Source: Pagrus major (Eukaryota > Chordata > Actinopteri > Spariformes > Sparidae). Taken from it: 64,000 bases of DNA. Numbering within the stretch: position 1 is the stretch's first letter; every line of letters starts with the position of its first letter. A program made the position numbers and the translations under genes. A model generated the notes under the pieces. The model saw only the letters and a program-made list of their open reading frames with translations. It ran no database searches and was not told where the DNA came from. Where the stretch lies: contig NC_133234.1 of the NCBI RefSeq assembly GCF_040436345.1, positions 10,416,446 through 10,480,445 on the forward strand, given 5' to 3'. Positions 48,501 through 57,189 of the stretch are shown in pieces.

Positions 48501-49517
48501 GACTAAAACAGACACGTAACAGACGAGCTACCGAAAAGGCAGCTACTTGCGTTGGCGCCTGCGCAGATAGATAAGTGTGAACTGATCACATAAAGTCATA
48601 GTAACTTCAAGAGAAGGAATTCATGATAACACCCTGCACGAAGTCATCCCCAGTCATGTATTAATGAATCCAGGTGTCTTTTACATTTTGGGGACGCTGC
48701 GTTCCCACCACTTTTTGAAATGGCCAATTTTGCCCCCATAACTTTTTCTTTTCTTTTTAAGCATACATTGTTAAAAAATATTCTGAAAAATGACTTGCAC
48801 CAAGAAATGTTGATAAAATGAGAACAGCTGACTCTGAACTGAACCGGGGATGTATAGTAATATTGGCATTGTTTGATTAACATGCTGTTGTAGATGTAAA
48901 GGATGACTGTTACTTGGTCGGTCAACATTATTGTTATATTTTTGTACTGCCGACTCTGTGGTGCAATTCTTCTCCCGCCTTATTATCTACCCTGACCATA
49001 CTGATCTCCACATTTCATTGCGCAAATCATATTAAAGACACTGGTGCCCCCATGTTCAAAAACATTACCACTGCGCAAGTGCCCTCTTGGATGTGAGAAT
49101 GGTAGATAAACACATAATAAAGTGCCCTCTAGGGCGCCCCACCCCAAAGCCACAGCTGGTGCCCAAATAATGTTTTGCCCCTACCCCACAAACATCCTGA
49201 ATCCGCCACTGGTTAAATATCATTTAAAAAATGTCTCTTCATCTGAACTCTTATGTCAGCCCTGATGATCTAACACCACCCTAACACCGAGAGTAACTCA
49301 GGAAATCAAAAGCGCTACAGACTCATGTTAGTTGTAGGTCACCATCACTTCATCATTCACTCAATTCATGTCATCATTTGAATAACGTCGAATATCTATA
49401 ATGGCAATTTCTTATACGGGTCTGTCATTTTCAATCAGTACCAGATGGCTGTGCGTAATTACGCACGCGTAAAAGAAAGAAAACGTGGACGACAAATGAG
49501 CTTTACTTCAGTGGGCC

Positions 49518-49527
49518 TTTATTTATT
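49518..49527 (-). terminator. Poly(A) signal of beta globin
   Basis: Overlapping AATAAA hexamers on the minus strand (49518-49523 and 49522-49527), about 80-90 nt after the beta stop codon at 49608. Confidence 0.75.
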
Positions 49528-49607
49528 TTTTTATGGAGGAGACACATAACACATGGAAAACAGAGGTGAGAGCTCCTCCATGTGTCCAGGTGAGGAGGCT
49601 GCTGGCT

Positions 49608-50269
49608 TTAGTGGTACTGCCTTCCCAGAGCAGACACCACCACGGCCAGGAACTTCTGGAAGGTGGCCTGGGTGTCGGCGGTGAAGTCCTTGCCCATCTT
49701 GGCGGCGATGACGATGGTCAGGCAGTCAGATAGCAGCTAAGGGAAAAAAACAAACATTAGATGTCTTGCATATATGTATTCTGTGTCATATTTACATGGA
49801 TATGGAACAACTGCAGTATGAAATCTGGCGGGTTTATTTTACTTTGAAGTTGTCGGGGTCGACGTGCAGCTTCTCGGAGTGCAGCACGCTCAGCTCGGCG
49901 TAGGTGGCCTTGATCTTGTCCATGTTCTTCACAGCCCGGTCCAGGCCGTGCAGCACCGTGATGCCGTGGGCTGCGATGTTCGGGTTGCTCTTGATGGCCT
50001 CGGCGTTGTAGAGGTTACCGAAGGCGCCGAAATACCTCAGGGTCCAGGGGTAGACGATCAGACACCTGGAAGAGGAGAGGAGACGGGGGATGGATTCTGA
50101 TGGATTCTGATGGATGCTGCAGAAGCTGAATCTCAACTTCTGCAACTCATATCTGCTGTATGTCAGGAGGTGTGTACCTGCACAGAGCCTTGGGACCGAT
50201 GTCCTCATAGTCCAGGTTGGAGAAGATGCTGTTGATGGTGCTGAGCTCCTGCTCGGACCACACGACCAT
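49608..50269 (-). CDS. hbb: Haemoglobin beta subunit
   Basis: Complete three-exon beta globin of 147 aa: exons 50178-50269, 49843-50065 and 49608-49736 (minus strand). The 92, 223 and 129 nt exons and their phases are typical of beta globins. It starts [11 protein letters not shown] and ends ALGRQYH. Distal His64 (AAHGITVL) and proximal His93 ([13 protein letters not shown]) are present. Ser94 (F9), Glu95 and the C-terminal His are the residues linked in the literature to the Bohr/Root pH response of fish haemoglobins. The usual Gln of PWTQRYF is Leu here (PWTLRYF), an unusual change near the subunit interface. Introns are short (112 and 106 bp). A TATA-like TTAAATAG and three GATA motifs lie upstream. 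It is head to head with the alpha gene at 52829, the classic teleost pair. The paralogue name is not resolvable. Confidence 0.96.
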
Positions 50270-50352
50270 GGTGGATGTTGTTTGATTTGTTTTTCGCTTA
50301 GAGGAAAAAAAGAAAATAAGCTGAATAGTGAGTCAACTCGAACCCCAGGGGT

Positions 50353-50432
50353 CTATTTAACCGCGCCACAGCTGCTCCCGCCCTGAAGGAGAGGTCAGCT
50401 GTGATAGGCTGGAGATAAAGGGTGTGAGATAA
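50353..50432 (-). promoter_or_regulatory. Beta-globin promoter: TATA-like box, GC/CACCC box, three GATA motifs
   Basis: On the minus strand, TTAAATAG at 50353-50360 lies about 85 nt upstream of the ATG, fitting a 5'UTR of about 55 nt. Further upstream are a GGGCGGGAG box (about 50378-50386) and three WGATAR sites on the plus strand at 50402-50407 (TGATAG), 50413-50418 (AGATAA) and 50427-50432 (AGATAA). GATA1 clusters are typical of erythroid promoters. The element faces the alpha gene, so it could also serve the divergent pair. Confidence 0.7.
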
Positions 50433-50886
50433 CGTCACACCTCCGTCAGAAGTATCTGGAATATTTTTGATATTGTTTCAGTAATATTTCAGATTTAACT
50501 TGAACAGAAAGCAGTTAATTAGGCGATCTGCACGTTAATTGGGATACATTTAATTTACTGTCACAGGTTCTTGTGCAGCTGCAAGTTTGAACTCTTTCTT
50601 TAAGTCATTTTCTTTGTATTATTAAATCAAATGAATCATCTACATAGGTACAACTTCACACGAGGACTCTTTTCTAAATTGTAGTTTTCCAGTTTTTAAG
50701 ACGTTATCCTTGTGAAAATCTCTCCAGAGTTCGTCCGGCTCCTGTTAAGCTGCAGGATTGGGCTTGATTTCAGCAATCAGGACAGTAACTGTGCCCTGAA
50801 CTCTCTCCCTACTGTAACTGAGGGTCTTTTGGCTCTCTTATTTTATTTAATCAGTTATTGCATTTAAAGCAGCAGCTTTTCAGTCA

Positions 50887-51185
50887 TTAAAGGGGCACTA
50901 TGTAGTTTTTGGACAAGAAATTCAAACTCAGAATTTCAGTGTTTTGAGGTTTTATATTAATGAGGCCATAATACAGACGCAGAAATATTTATTGTTTCCG
51001 GAACTGAGTGAACAAGCTGTTCTCAGAGGAAAATAAGGTCCCCAGAAGCGAAGAGTGGCGGGGTCCGCCAAATTTCTTTTTTAAAGTATGAATTTGTGCT
51101 GTCCTTTAAGGTCAGTTTATTTATTCAGTCATGAAAATGAATAAAAATTATTTATTTAGTTTGTTTAGACATTAATTAACTGTTG
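50887..51185 (-). repeat. Family-A MITE, partial, in the beta-alpha spacer
   Basis: Left terminus ttaaaggggcactatgtagt and a reversed body. The right terminus is missing after tttgtttagacattaa. Confidence 0.75.
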
Positions 51186-51312
51186 ATTGAGTGTGTCTGA
51201 GTGTGAACTATGCACGACCATTTTGTTTATGGTGAGCAAAAGGAATTCATGATATATTCTGCATTATTACATGTATTTAATCAGCATGAGCCATGTTTAG
51301 CTCAAGCACTAC

Positions 51313-51659
51313 TTAAAGGGGCACTATGTAGTTTTAGAGAAGAAATTCAAACTCATTTTAATATTTACAATATTAATGAGGTAATAATACAAACTCAGAA
51401 ATATTTATTTTTTCTGTAACTGAGTAAACAAACTGTTCTCAGAGGAAAATAAGGTCCCCAGAACACTATTTGAAGCTAGAAAGGTGGCAGGGTCCGCCAC
51501 ATATAAACAAAGCAAAACAGTATTGTGTTGTCCTTTAAGGTCAGTTTGTTTATTCAGTTCATTCAGTCATGAAAACAAAGAGGGGTTGTTTATTTAGTAT
51601 GTTTAGGCATACAATAAGATATTTTTCTTCTTCCCCAAAACTACATAGCGCACCTTTAA
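51313..51659 (-). repeat. Family-A MITE, full length, in the beta-alpha spacer
   Basis: Termini ttaaaggggcactatgtagt and actacatagcgcacctttaa, reversed body, 347 bp, in the same orientation as the copy 130 bp before it. Confidence 0.8.
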
Positions 51660-52670
51660 GGGACCGTATTGATATCCATCAGTCATTATTGGTTAAATTA
51701 GCACATGTGTTATTTTATTGAAAGCAACAGAAAACCTGTCATTGGACAATATGCAAACATATTTTAATAAACACCCACCACCACCCTAAATAAATAAATA
51801 AACAGCTTTTATCAGCACTATGCTTGAGTAACAACAGTTACAACAATCCTAGTTTCCAATAAATTATAATAAGTGTGTGTGCTATGAGACCAGATGTCAG
51901 ATGTCACTGCCAGGCGCTGTGACAGTGTTTGGTGCCAGTGTGTGCGTTATCTGTGGAACCACACCGGTGTTATCTGCAGCAGCGCCCCCTCCCCGCCCAG
52001 ACACCCACTGCCAAAACTCACATATGTTTTGATTAAGAAAATACTTGAGGCTGGTGATAAAGCTGCTGACCGCTATTTCGCCCCCTTGATAGGAAAAAAA
52101 AAATTAATGGCCGGAGCCAAGAAATGCCGAATTAAAAAATAAATCACTGATAAATCCTGGAGGGCTTTCACAGCTGCAGATTTATAGACTTAATTAGGCT
52201 TTTATTTTGTAGGACATTTTCATCGAGCGAAGGCCGTTTGTTTGTGGAACAAAAATGTCGAAATAAATAAATGTTTTCGTCTGTTTGATGATGAAGCAGA
52301 ATGTGCTTTCGACTGATTTGTTGTATCCTTAGATGACCCCTCGTTTTTTTCCGACTTATTGCTTTAAACGTTTTGCGAAAATTGTGTAAATCAAATAAAA
52401 AAAACTAAACTAAAATATTAGAAGTAAGTTCATGAAAGTGACTGCTCCGAGCCAAGATCGTCATTTCTTGAAATAAAGTCTTGCATATGTCTTTGTCGAC
52501 AATTATTACGATCTGTTTCTCAGGTCAGGTTTGGTGATATTAACCCTCCAGCCTGTGACCTGAGATGCCCTCCGTCACCTCCCCAAACTTCTACTAACAG
52601 ACCAGGGGTGAGGACTCTTACACATTACTCGAGCTGATTCATGCCAACTAAAGCCCCCGATGGGAGCAGC

Positions 52671-52774
52671 TGATAGCGCCCCCCAGGCTGGCATCAGGCC
52701 ACCTGACCTGCGTCAGCCGAGTTGGCTTGGCCTCCCTGGCCGTGGGTGTGACTCTCCAGCCAACTGAATTTAAG
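52671..52774 (+). promoter_or_regulatory. Alpha-globin promoter region
   Basis: Upstream of the alpha ATG at 52829 are TGATAG (52671-52676), an inverted CACCC box (GGGTG at about 52743-52747), a CCAACT at about 52759-52764 and a weak TATA-like AATTTAAG at about 52767-52774, 55-60 nt before the ATG. The order is typical for globins, but the TATA match is poor, so the start site is uncertain. Confidence 0.45.
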
Positions 52775-52828
52775 CAGAGGCCCGACCCTGAGATGACCAT
52801 CCGATCCAGGTGCAAAGAAAGAACCAAG

Positions 52829-54736
52829 ATGAGTTTGACTGAGAAAGACAAGGCTACCGTCAAGGCCCTGTGGGCCAAAATCTCCAAGTCGGCTGATGCT
52901 ATTGGGGCTGACGCTCTTAGCAGGTGAGTAGTTTATGGCGCGCTTTTACTTAATGTAGCTATTCACTTATTTTACAGCCGTTTAGCTGTTTGTTTAATTG
53001 AGGAAATATAACGCCTATCACTGATATTAACGTGATATTCTTGCATCAATTTTATTTAAATGTTTAGTTTCTGGTGCAACAAATTGAATGCAACCAATCT
53101 AAAGGAGCACTATGTAGTTTTGGGGACGAAATTCGTTTTGATGACTGAATAAACTGAATAAACAAACTGACCTTAAAGGACAACTCAATTTCATACTGTT
53201 TTACTTTGTTTATATGTGGCGGACCCTGCCACCTTTCTAGCCTCAAACAGTGTTCTGGGGACCTAATTTTCCTTTTGAGAACAGCTTGTTTACTCACTTA
53301 TGGAAAAAATAGATATTTCTGAGTTTGTATTATTACCTCATTAATATTGTAAAACTCTGAGTTTGAATTTCTTCCCTAAACCTACGTAGTGCCCCTTAAA
53401 TAAAAAACAAACAAACACGAGAGATAAACCTGTCTAAAAGTTCAAGATTGAAAACTAATCTGCTCTTAATCTACATTAAAAATTATGTTTAATTATCACT
53501 TAATCTGTTGATTACTTTCTCGATTAATCGATTTGTTTTTTGTCTATAAAATGGTGGAAAATCTCGATCACTGTTTCCCAAAGTCCAAGATGACGTCTTC
53601 AAGAAACCAGAAAAGATTCACATTTAACAAGCTGGAATCAGAGAATTTTGAATATTGTTTTTCCTTTAAAAAATTACTCAAAACGATTAATTGATTATGA
53701 AAATAGCTGTGGATTAATTTAATAGGTGACAAATAAACAGTTAGTCGTTGCATCTACTCATTTTAATGCAAAGTAGCTCATGTGAATCTTTAATGAAAGC
53801 ACAAATGTATACAATTGATTTTTTAATGGAGCGTCGTCATTCATTCACGTCAACGACCAAAGAACAGCTCGTGCTCCAGGTGAGGCTCGAACTCACAACC
53901 TCGGCATCACTCTGCAGGTTACTGTCTTATAAGTACCGCGCGCTGACCGATTGCGCCACTGGAGCGCCGTCTGTGTCAATATCAATGCAGATCAACCATT
54001 AAACGTCGTAACATTAGCGAGACAGCAGTAAACCATGTGTCATTGGTCTCCTCCTCCACAGGATGCTCAGCGTCTATCCGCAAACCAAGACTTACTTCTC
54101 CCACTGGCCGGACCTGAATCCCGGCTCTGCCAGCGTCAAGGCGCACGGAAAGAGGGTGATGGGTGGAGTCGCCCTGGCTGTGTCCAAGATCGACAACCTG
54201 ACCCAAGGCCTGCTGGATCTCAGCGAGCAGCACGCCTTCCAGCTGAGGGTGGACCCCGCCAACTTCAAGGTGAGACGGGGGTCGTCTGACATCACGTAGA
54301 CCTACATTATGATATGGTCGTACAGTGTAGGATATGTGCCGTGGATCTGGATCTCACCGATATGACTGGTTTACGCACAAATGACGCACTCACGCCGCAG
54401 AAATTGCAGCTTTAAGATCTTAATTTCTTTGTTTTCCAAAACTGATTAACCAGTTTTGTGATGCTGGCCTTGGAGCATGTTCTGCACTACATTTGCATTT
54501 TAGATTTTAATGGGAGGACAGCGGAAATAACCGAACTTTTTCCAATTCAAGTTATATAAACTAAACCATATATATTTTTTGATCCAATTATTTCCCGTCA
54601 TCCGCAGCTCCTGTCCCACTGCATCCTCGTGGTCATCTCCGTCAAGTTCCCCCAAGACTTCACCCCAGAGGCCCACGTCGCCTTGGATAAATTCCTGGTC
54701 GCCTTGGCCCTGGCTCTCTCTGAGAAATACCGCTAG
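52829..54736 (+). CDS. hba: Haemoglobin alpha subunit
   Basis: Complete three-exon alpha globin of 143 aa, the usual teleost length: exons 52829-52923, 54062-54269 and 54608-54736 (stop TAG). It starts [15 protein letters not shown], and exon 2 contains [14 protein letters not shown]. Distal His60 (KAHGKR) and proximal His89 ([10 protein letters not shown]) are intact, and the C-terminus is LSEKYR. It forms the alpha half of the haemoglobin tetramer and shares a divergent intergenic region with the beta gene at 50269. Splice sites are AG|gtgagt...cacag|G and AAG|gtgag...cgcag|C. Intron 1 (1138 bp) is far longer than is usual for a fish alpha globin because it holds a family-A MITE (53100-53400), a family-D repeat (53485-53757) and an antisense tRNA-Ile gene (53872-53965). 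Adult-type expression is inferred from sequence type only. Confidence 0.97.
53100..53400 (+). repeat. Family-A MITE in alpha-globin intron 1
   Basis: Termini taaaggagcactatgtagtt and cctacgtagtgccccttaaa, forward body (ttgtttatatgtggcggacc), 301 bp. Confidence 0.8.
53485..53757. repeat. Family-D dispersed repeat in alpha-globin intron 1
   Basis: ttaatctgttgattactttctcgattaatcgatttg at the left and acagttagtcgttgcatcta at the right are inverted ends. The interior aagtccaagatgacgtcttc and acatttaacaagctggaatc match the family. Confidence 0.6.
53872..53965 (-). tRNA. tRNA-Ile(UAU), intron-containing, antisense in alpha-globin intron 1
   Basis: 94 nt with an intact acceptor stem, D arm, TAT anticodon, 20-nt intron and T arm (GTTCGAGCC). 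It lies on the opposite strand inside intron 1 of the alpha-globin gene (intron 52924-54061), only about 100 bp before exon 2. A Pol III gene in this place would be transcribed against the Pol II globin gene. Confidence 0.94.
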
Positions 54737-54797
54737 GCTGCCCGCAGTGTGGCATGAGGTCTGTCACCACGGTGTAACCCATGGTGACAAATGAAAG

Positions 54798-54803
54798 AAT
54801 AAA
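54798..54803 (+). terminator. Poly(A) signal of alpha globin
   Basis: AATAAA 62 nt after the alpha stop codon. The minus-strand poly(A) signal of the convergent aquaporin gene is only about 160 bp further on. Confidence 0.8.
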
Positions 54804-54959
54804 CTGCATGCAGTCCAAAGCCTGACTCAGTTGTGTCTTTTACTTCTCCTGACATCACTTCACACATGCGCAAGTAACAGTATCATGTCTACATGCTTTT
54901 ATTTTGTACTGCTTTATGGGCAGAGGAATAAATGAAGAGAGTATTAAAGTGTTTTCGTC

Positions 54960-54965
54960 TTTATT
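54960..54965 (-). terminator. Poly(A) signal of the first aquaporin-8 gene
   Basis: Minus-strand AATAAA 135 nt after the aquaporin stop codon (55100-55102). It is the nearest consensus hexamer downstream of that gene and lies tail to tail with the alpha-globin 3' end. Confidence 0.65.
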
Positions 54966-55099
54966 TCATATGAAAAATTCACATAATTGTCACAGTTTGA
55001 CATGGAAGAAAAGAAAAGTGCAGTACATCATCAAAGACAAATAGTGTTCACAGGTTTAGTGTCGTCTGCAGGACAATAAACACGCAACGGGGGCTGTTA

Positions 55100-57059
55100 T
55101 TATTTCATAATGACTCGTAACTTATCATCGCCGAGAATGAGCCTGCAATAAAAGAGAGACATTATGACCGTTATCGCTCATTTTATTTATTTATTAATTC
55201 AGTTGCGACATCCCAACATCCTGTCGAGGCTTACCTGAGCAGAGCGGCGGCCACCAGACCTCCTCCTATGGGTCCCACCCAGTAGACCCAGTGGTAGGTC
55301 CAGTAGTTGGTCATCAAAGCCGGACCGAAAGCCCTGGCAGGGTTCAGACACGTTCCTGATATATCACCCCTGCAAGAAAAAATAGAAATAAAATTATTAT
55401 TATTATTTTATTTTTATTTTTATTTTTATTTTTTAATCTATGTCTCAGGTGATATTCAATTCAGTTCTAACTTTATCACAAACTCAGGGTCGAGATGAAA
55501 CACAGGGCATTTGGTAGAATAAATGACACAGTAAAGCGCAATAAAACTTAAAAAAAACTTGTCAAAAAAATAATAATGTAGTGATTTTAAAAAAATATAT
55601 CTTTTCATAGCAGTAAGTCCAGTCAAAGTGTTTTTTTTTACCATTTGAACGAAACCGTGGTGGAGCAGAATCAAAATAAGTTTTGGAAATAATTAAATCA
55701 AGAAATATTAAATATCAAGTAATTTGGAAATAATTATATTCTGAAATAAATGAAAAGTGCACTAAATTTGCGAAAAACTACATTAAATTAATACAATTAT
55801 CAAATAGCAAATATATTCCTGATAAAAATAAAACAAGGAAAGGTAACTTCCTGGAGAAAGATCAGTTTGATCAGGTCAAATTCAGGTCAGTATTTTACGA
55901 TCTTTGGATGAGACTCAACAATGAACTATTTTTTTTAGGAAGTTACAACATCAATACAACCGCAATAAAAATATAGATAAAAAGTAAACATGCGTCACTT
56001 CACGTTTAATGTCTTTCATGTTTTGGCGTTAAAGAAACTTCAAAAGCTCGCCGTGATAAACAACTTTTTCATGTTGAGAAACTTTATTTTGAAACGTTCT
56101 TTTACTTTGAAAGGAGCGTTATGCTGGATCAGAGAATCCATGTGCACATGGCAGTGAATGTGTCAGCTGGCTGCTTTGAAATCCAGTTCTGTGTAAATGT
56201 TTAACACGGTGTAAGCACAATAATCAGCCTTTCAGCTCACCCTGCCAGGATGTTAATGATGACGGTGCAGCCCACGAGGAAAGGGGCCAGCGGAGTCTTC
56301 GTCTTGCCGTTGACCGCCACCAGCAGCACCACCATGGTGACCAAGCAAGTCATTGCAACCTCCCCAAAGATGGCTCCGTACAGCTGGCTGTCCGACTTGA
56401 GGATGTCGAACGCTGCTCCTGTGGCGTTCAGGTAACGATCTGCAGGGGTCATCATCTATGGAAACGTATCAATAAGGACTTTCTTTCAGGTTTTATTTGT
56501 TGTTTGTGTGTTGTGTTGTACGTGTGTAATAGAGTCAAAAACACTTTCAGAATATTGTGCAGTTAATGTTCACCCGACCTTGGCCATCCCGGCTCCCAGC
56601 ACTCCTCCAATCAGCTGGCTGATCAGGTAGAGTGCCATCGTCGTCAGCTTGATGCCTCCACACAGGTAGATGGCAATGGTGAAGGGAGGGTTAAAATGGG
56701 AGCCGCTAGAGGAAGGGGGAAAGTTGAGATTTCGAATCGTACTCAAACGATATGATTCAGATTATTATACAGCAAATACGTGATACACAAACTGGTTACC
56801 TGATGTTATCCATGACCGCCACCATCACTGCCACAGCCAGTCCGTGCACCAGGGCTGGCTGCAGCCGTCCAGCCGCCGGCACATTCTCGATCACGGACAC
56901 ACAGCCGATGAAAACGAAGAACATGGTCCCCACTATCTCGGCCATGCAGGGCTGGATCAGCATCTCGTACTTGTTGGGAGGTTTGGACACAGGGGGCTTC
57001 TTGCCCTTCTCCAACAGAGCACAGTCTGTGTCTTCCATTTCCATTTTCTCGACTCCCAT
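55100..57059 (-). CDS. aqp8: Aquaporin-8 (complete, first tandem copy)
   Basis: Five exons on the minus strand: 56800-57059, 56579-56705, 56241-56455, 55235-55369 and 55100-55142, all with GT/AG borders and matching phases, giving 259 aa (usual AQP8 length about 260). It starts [13 protein letters not shown]. The second-half pore motif is NPA ([13 protein letters not shown], Asn210) with the conserved Arg213 and a Cys208 that corresponds to the mercury-sensitive cysteine of AQP8. The first-half motif is NPP ([10 protein letters not shown], Asn92), not NPA. His72 in PALVHGLAV fits the AQP8 selectivity-filter His. LNATG in loop C is a glycosylation sequon, also present in mammalian AQP8. Family role: water, ammonia and H2O2 channel of plasma membrane or mitochondria. 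It is the downstream flank of the LA globin cluster. It could be aqp8a.1, aqp8a.2 or aqp8b: I cannot decide. Confidence 0.95.
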
Positions 57060-57174
57060 TGATGCTCCTTTGATTTCTGCCTGGATGAGACTTCTGTTGG
57101 CTCTGCAGCTCCACCTGCACCTGCACTGGACTCAGTGTGTGGACAAAGTCAAGTGTGCTGCGAGGTGTTGCGGT

Positions 57175-57182
57175 TATTTATA
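57175..57182 (-). promoter_or_regulatory. TATA box of the first aquaporin-8 gene
   Basis: Minus-strand TATAAATA about 116 nt upstream of the ATG at 57059, consistent with a 5'UTR of about 85-90 nt. It is the clearest TATA box in the window. Confidence 0.65.
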
Positions 57183-57189
57183 ATCATCA

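Larger units (their letters stand above)
45260..49515. other. Intergenic DNA between convergent alpha-like and beta globins
   Basis: No gene seen. It contains a dispersed fish repeat at 45650-45965 (related to 11.75-12.18 kb and 840-960), a degenerate direct repeat with the phrase 'gtggagctgtctgtggt' at about 46430-46580, a family-A MITE at 47638-47949, a 94-bp AT array at 48095-48188, and a GATA/GACA array joined to a LINE-type 3' tail at 48358-48495. Confidence 0.6.
50433..52660. other. Spacer between head-to-head beta and alpha globins
   Basis: About 2.2 kb with two family-A MITEs (50887-51185 and 51313-51659, both in reverse orientation) and AT-rich sequence elsewhere. The frame at 51894-52142 has no globin similarity. 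No further globin exon or pseudogene is visible. Confidence 0.65.

Noticed and set aside
49533-50100. Plus-strand open frames over the beta-globin exons
   Set aside because: Antisense shadows of a clear minus-strand beta globin with correct splice sites.
51894-52142. Open frame in the beta-alpha spacer considered as a globin pseudogene
   Set aside because: No globin motif (no FPxT, HGKK or LHxxKLxVDP block) and no splice structure.
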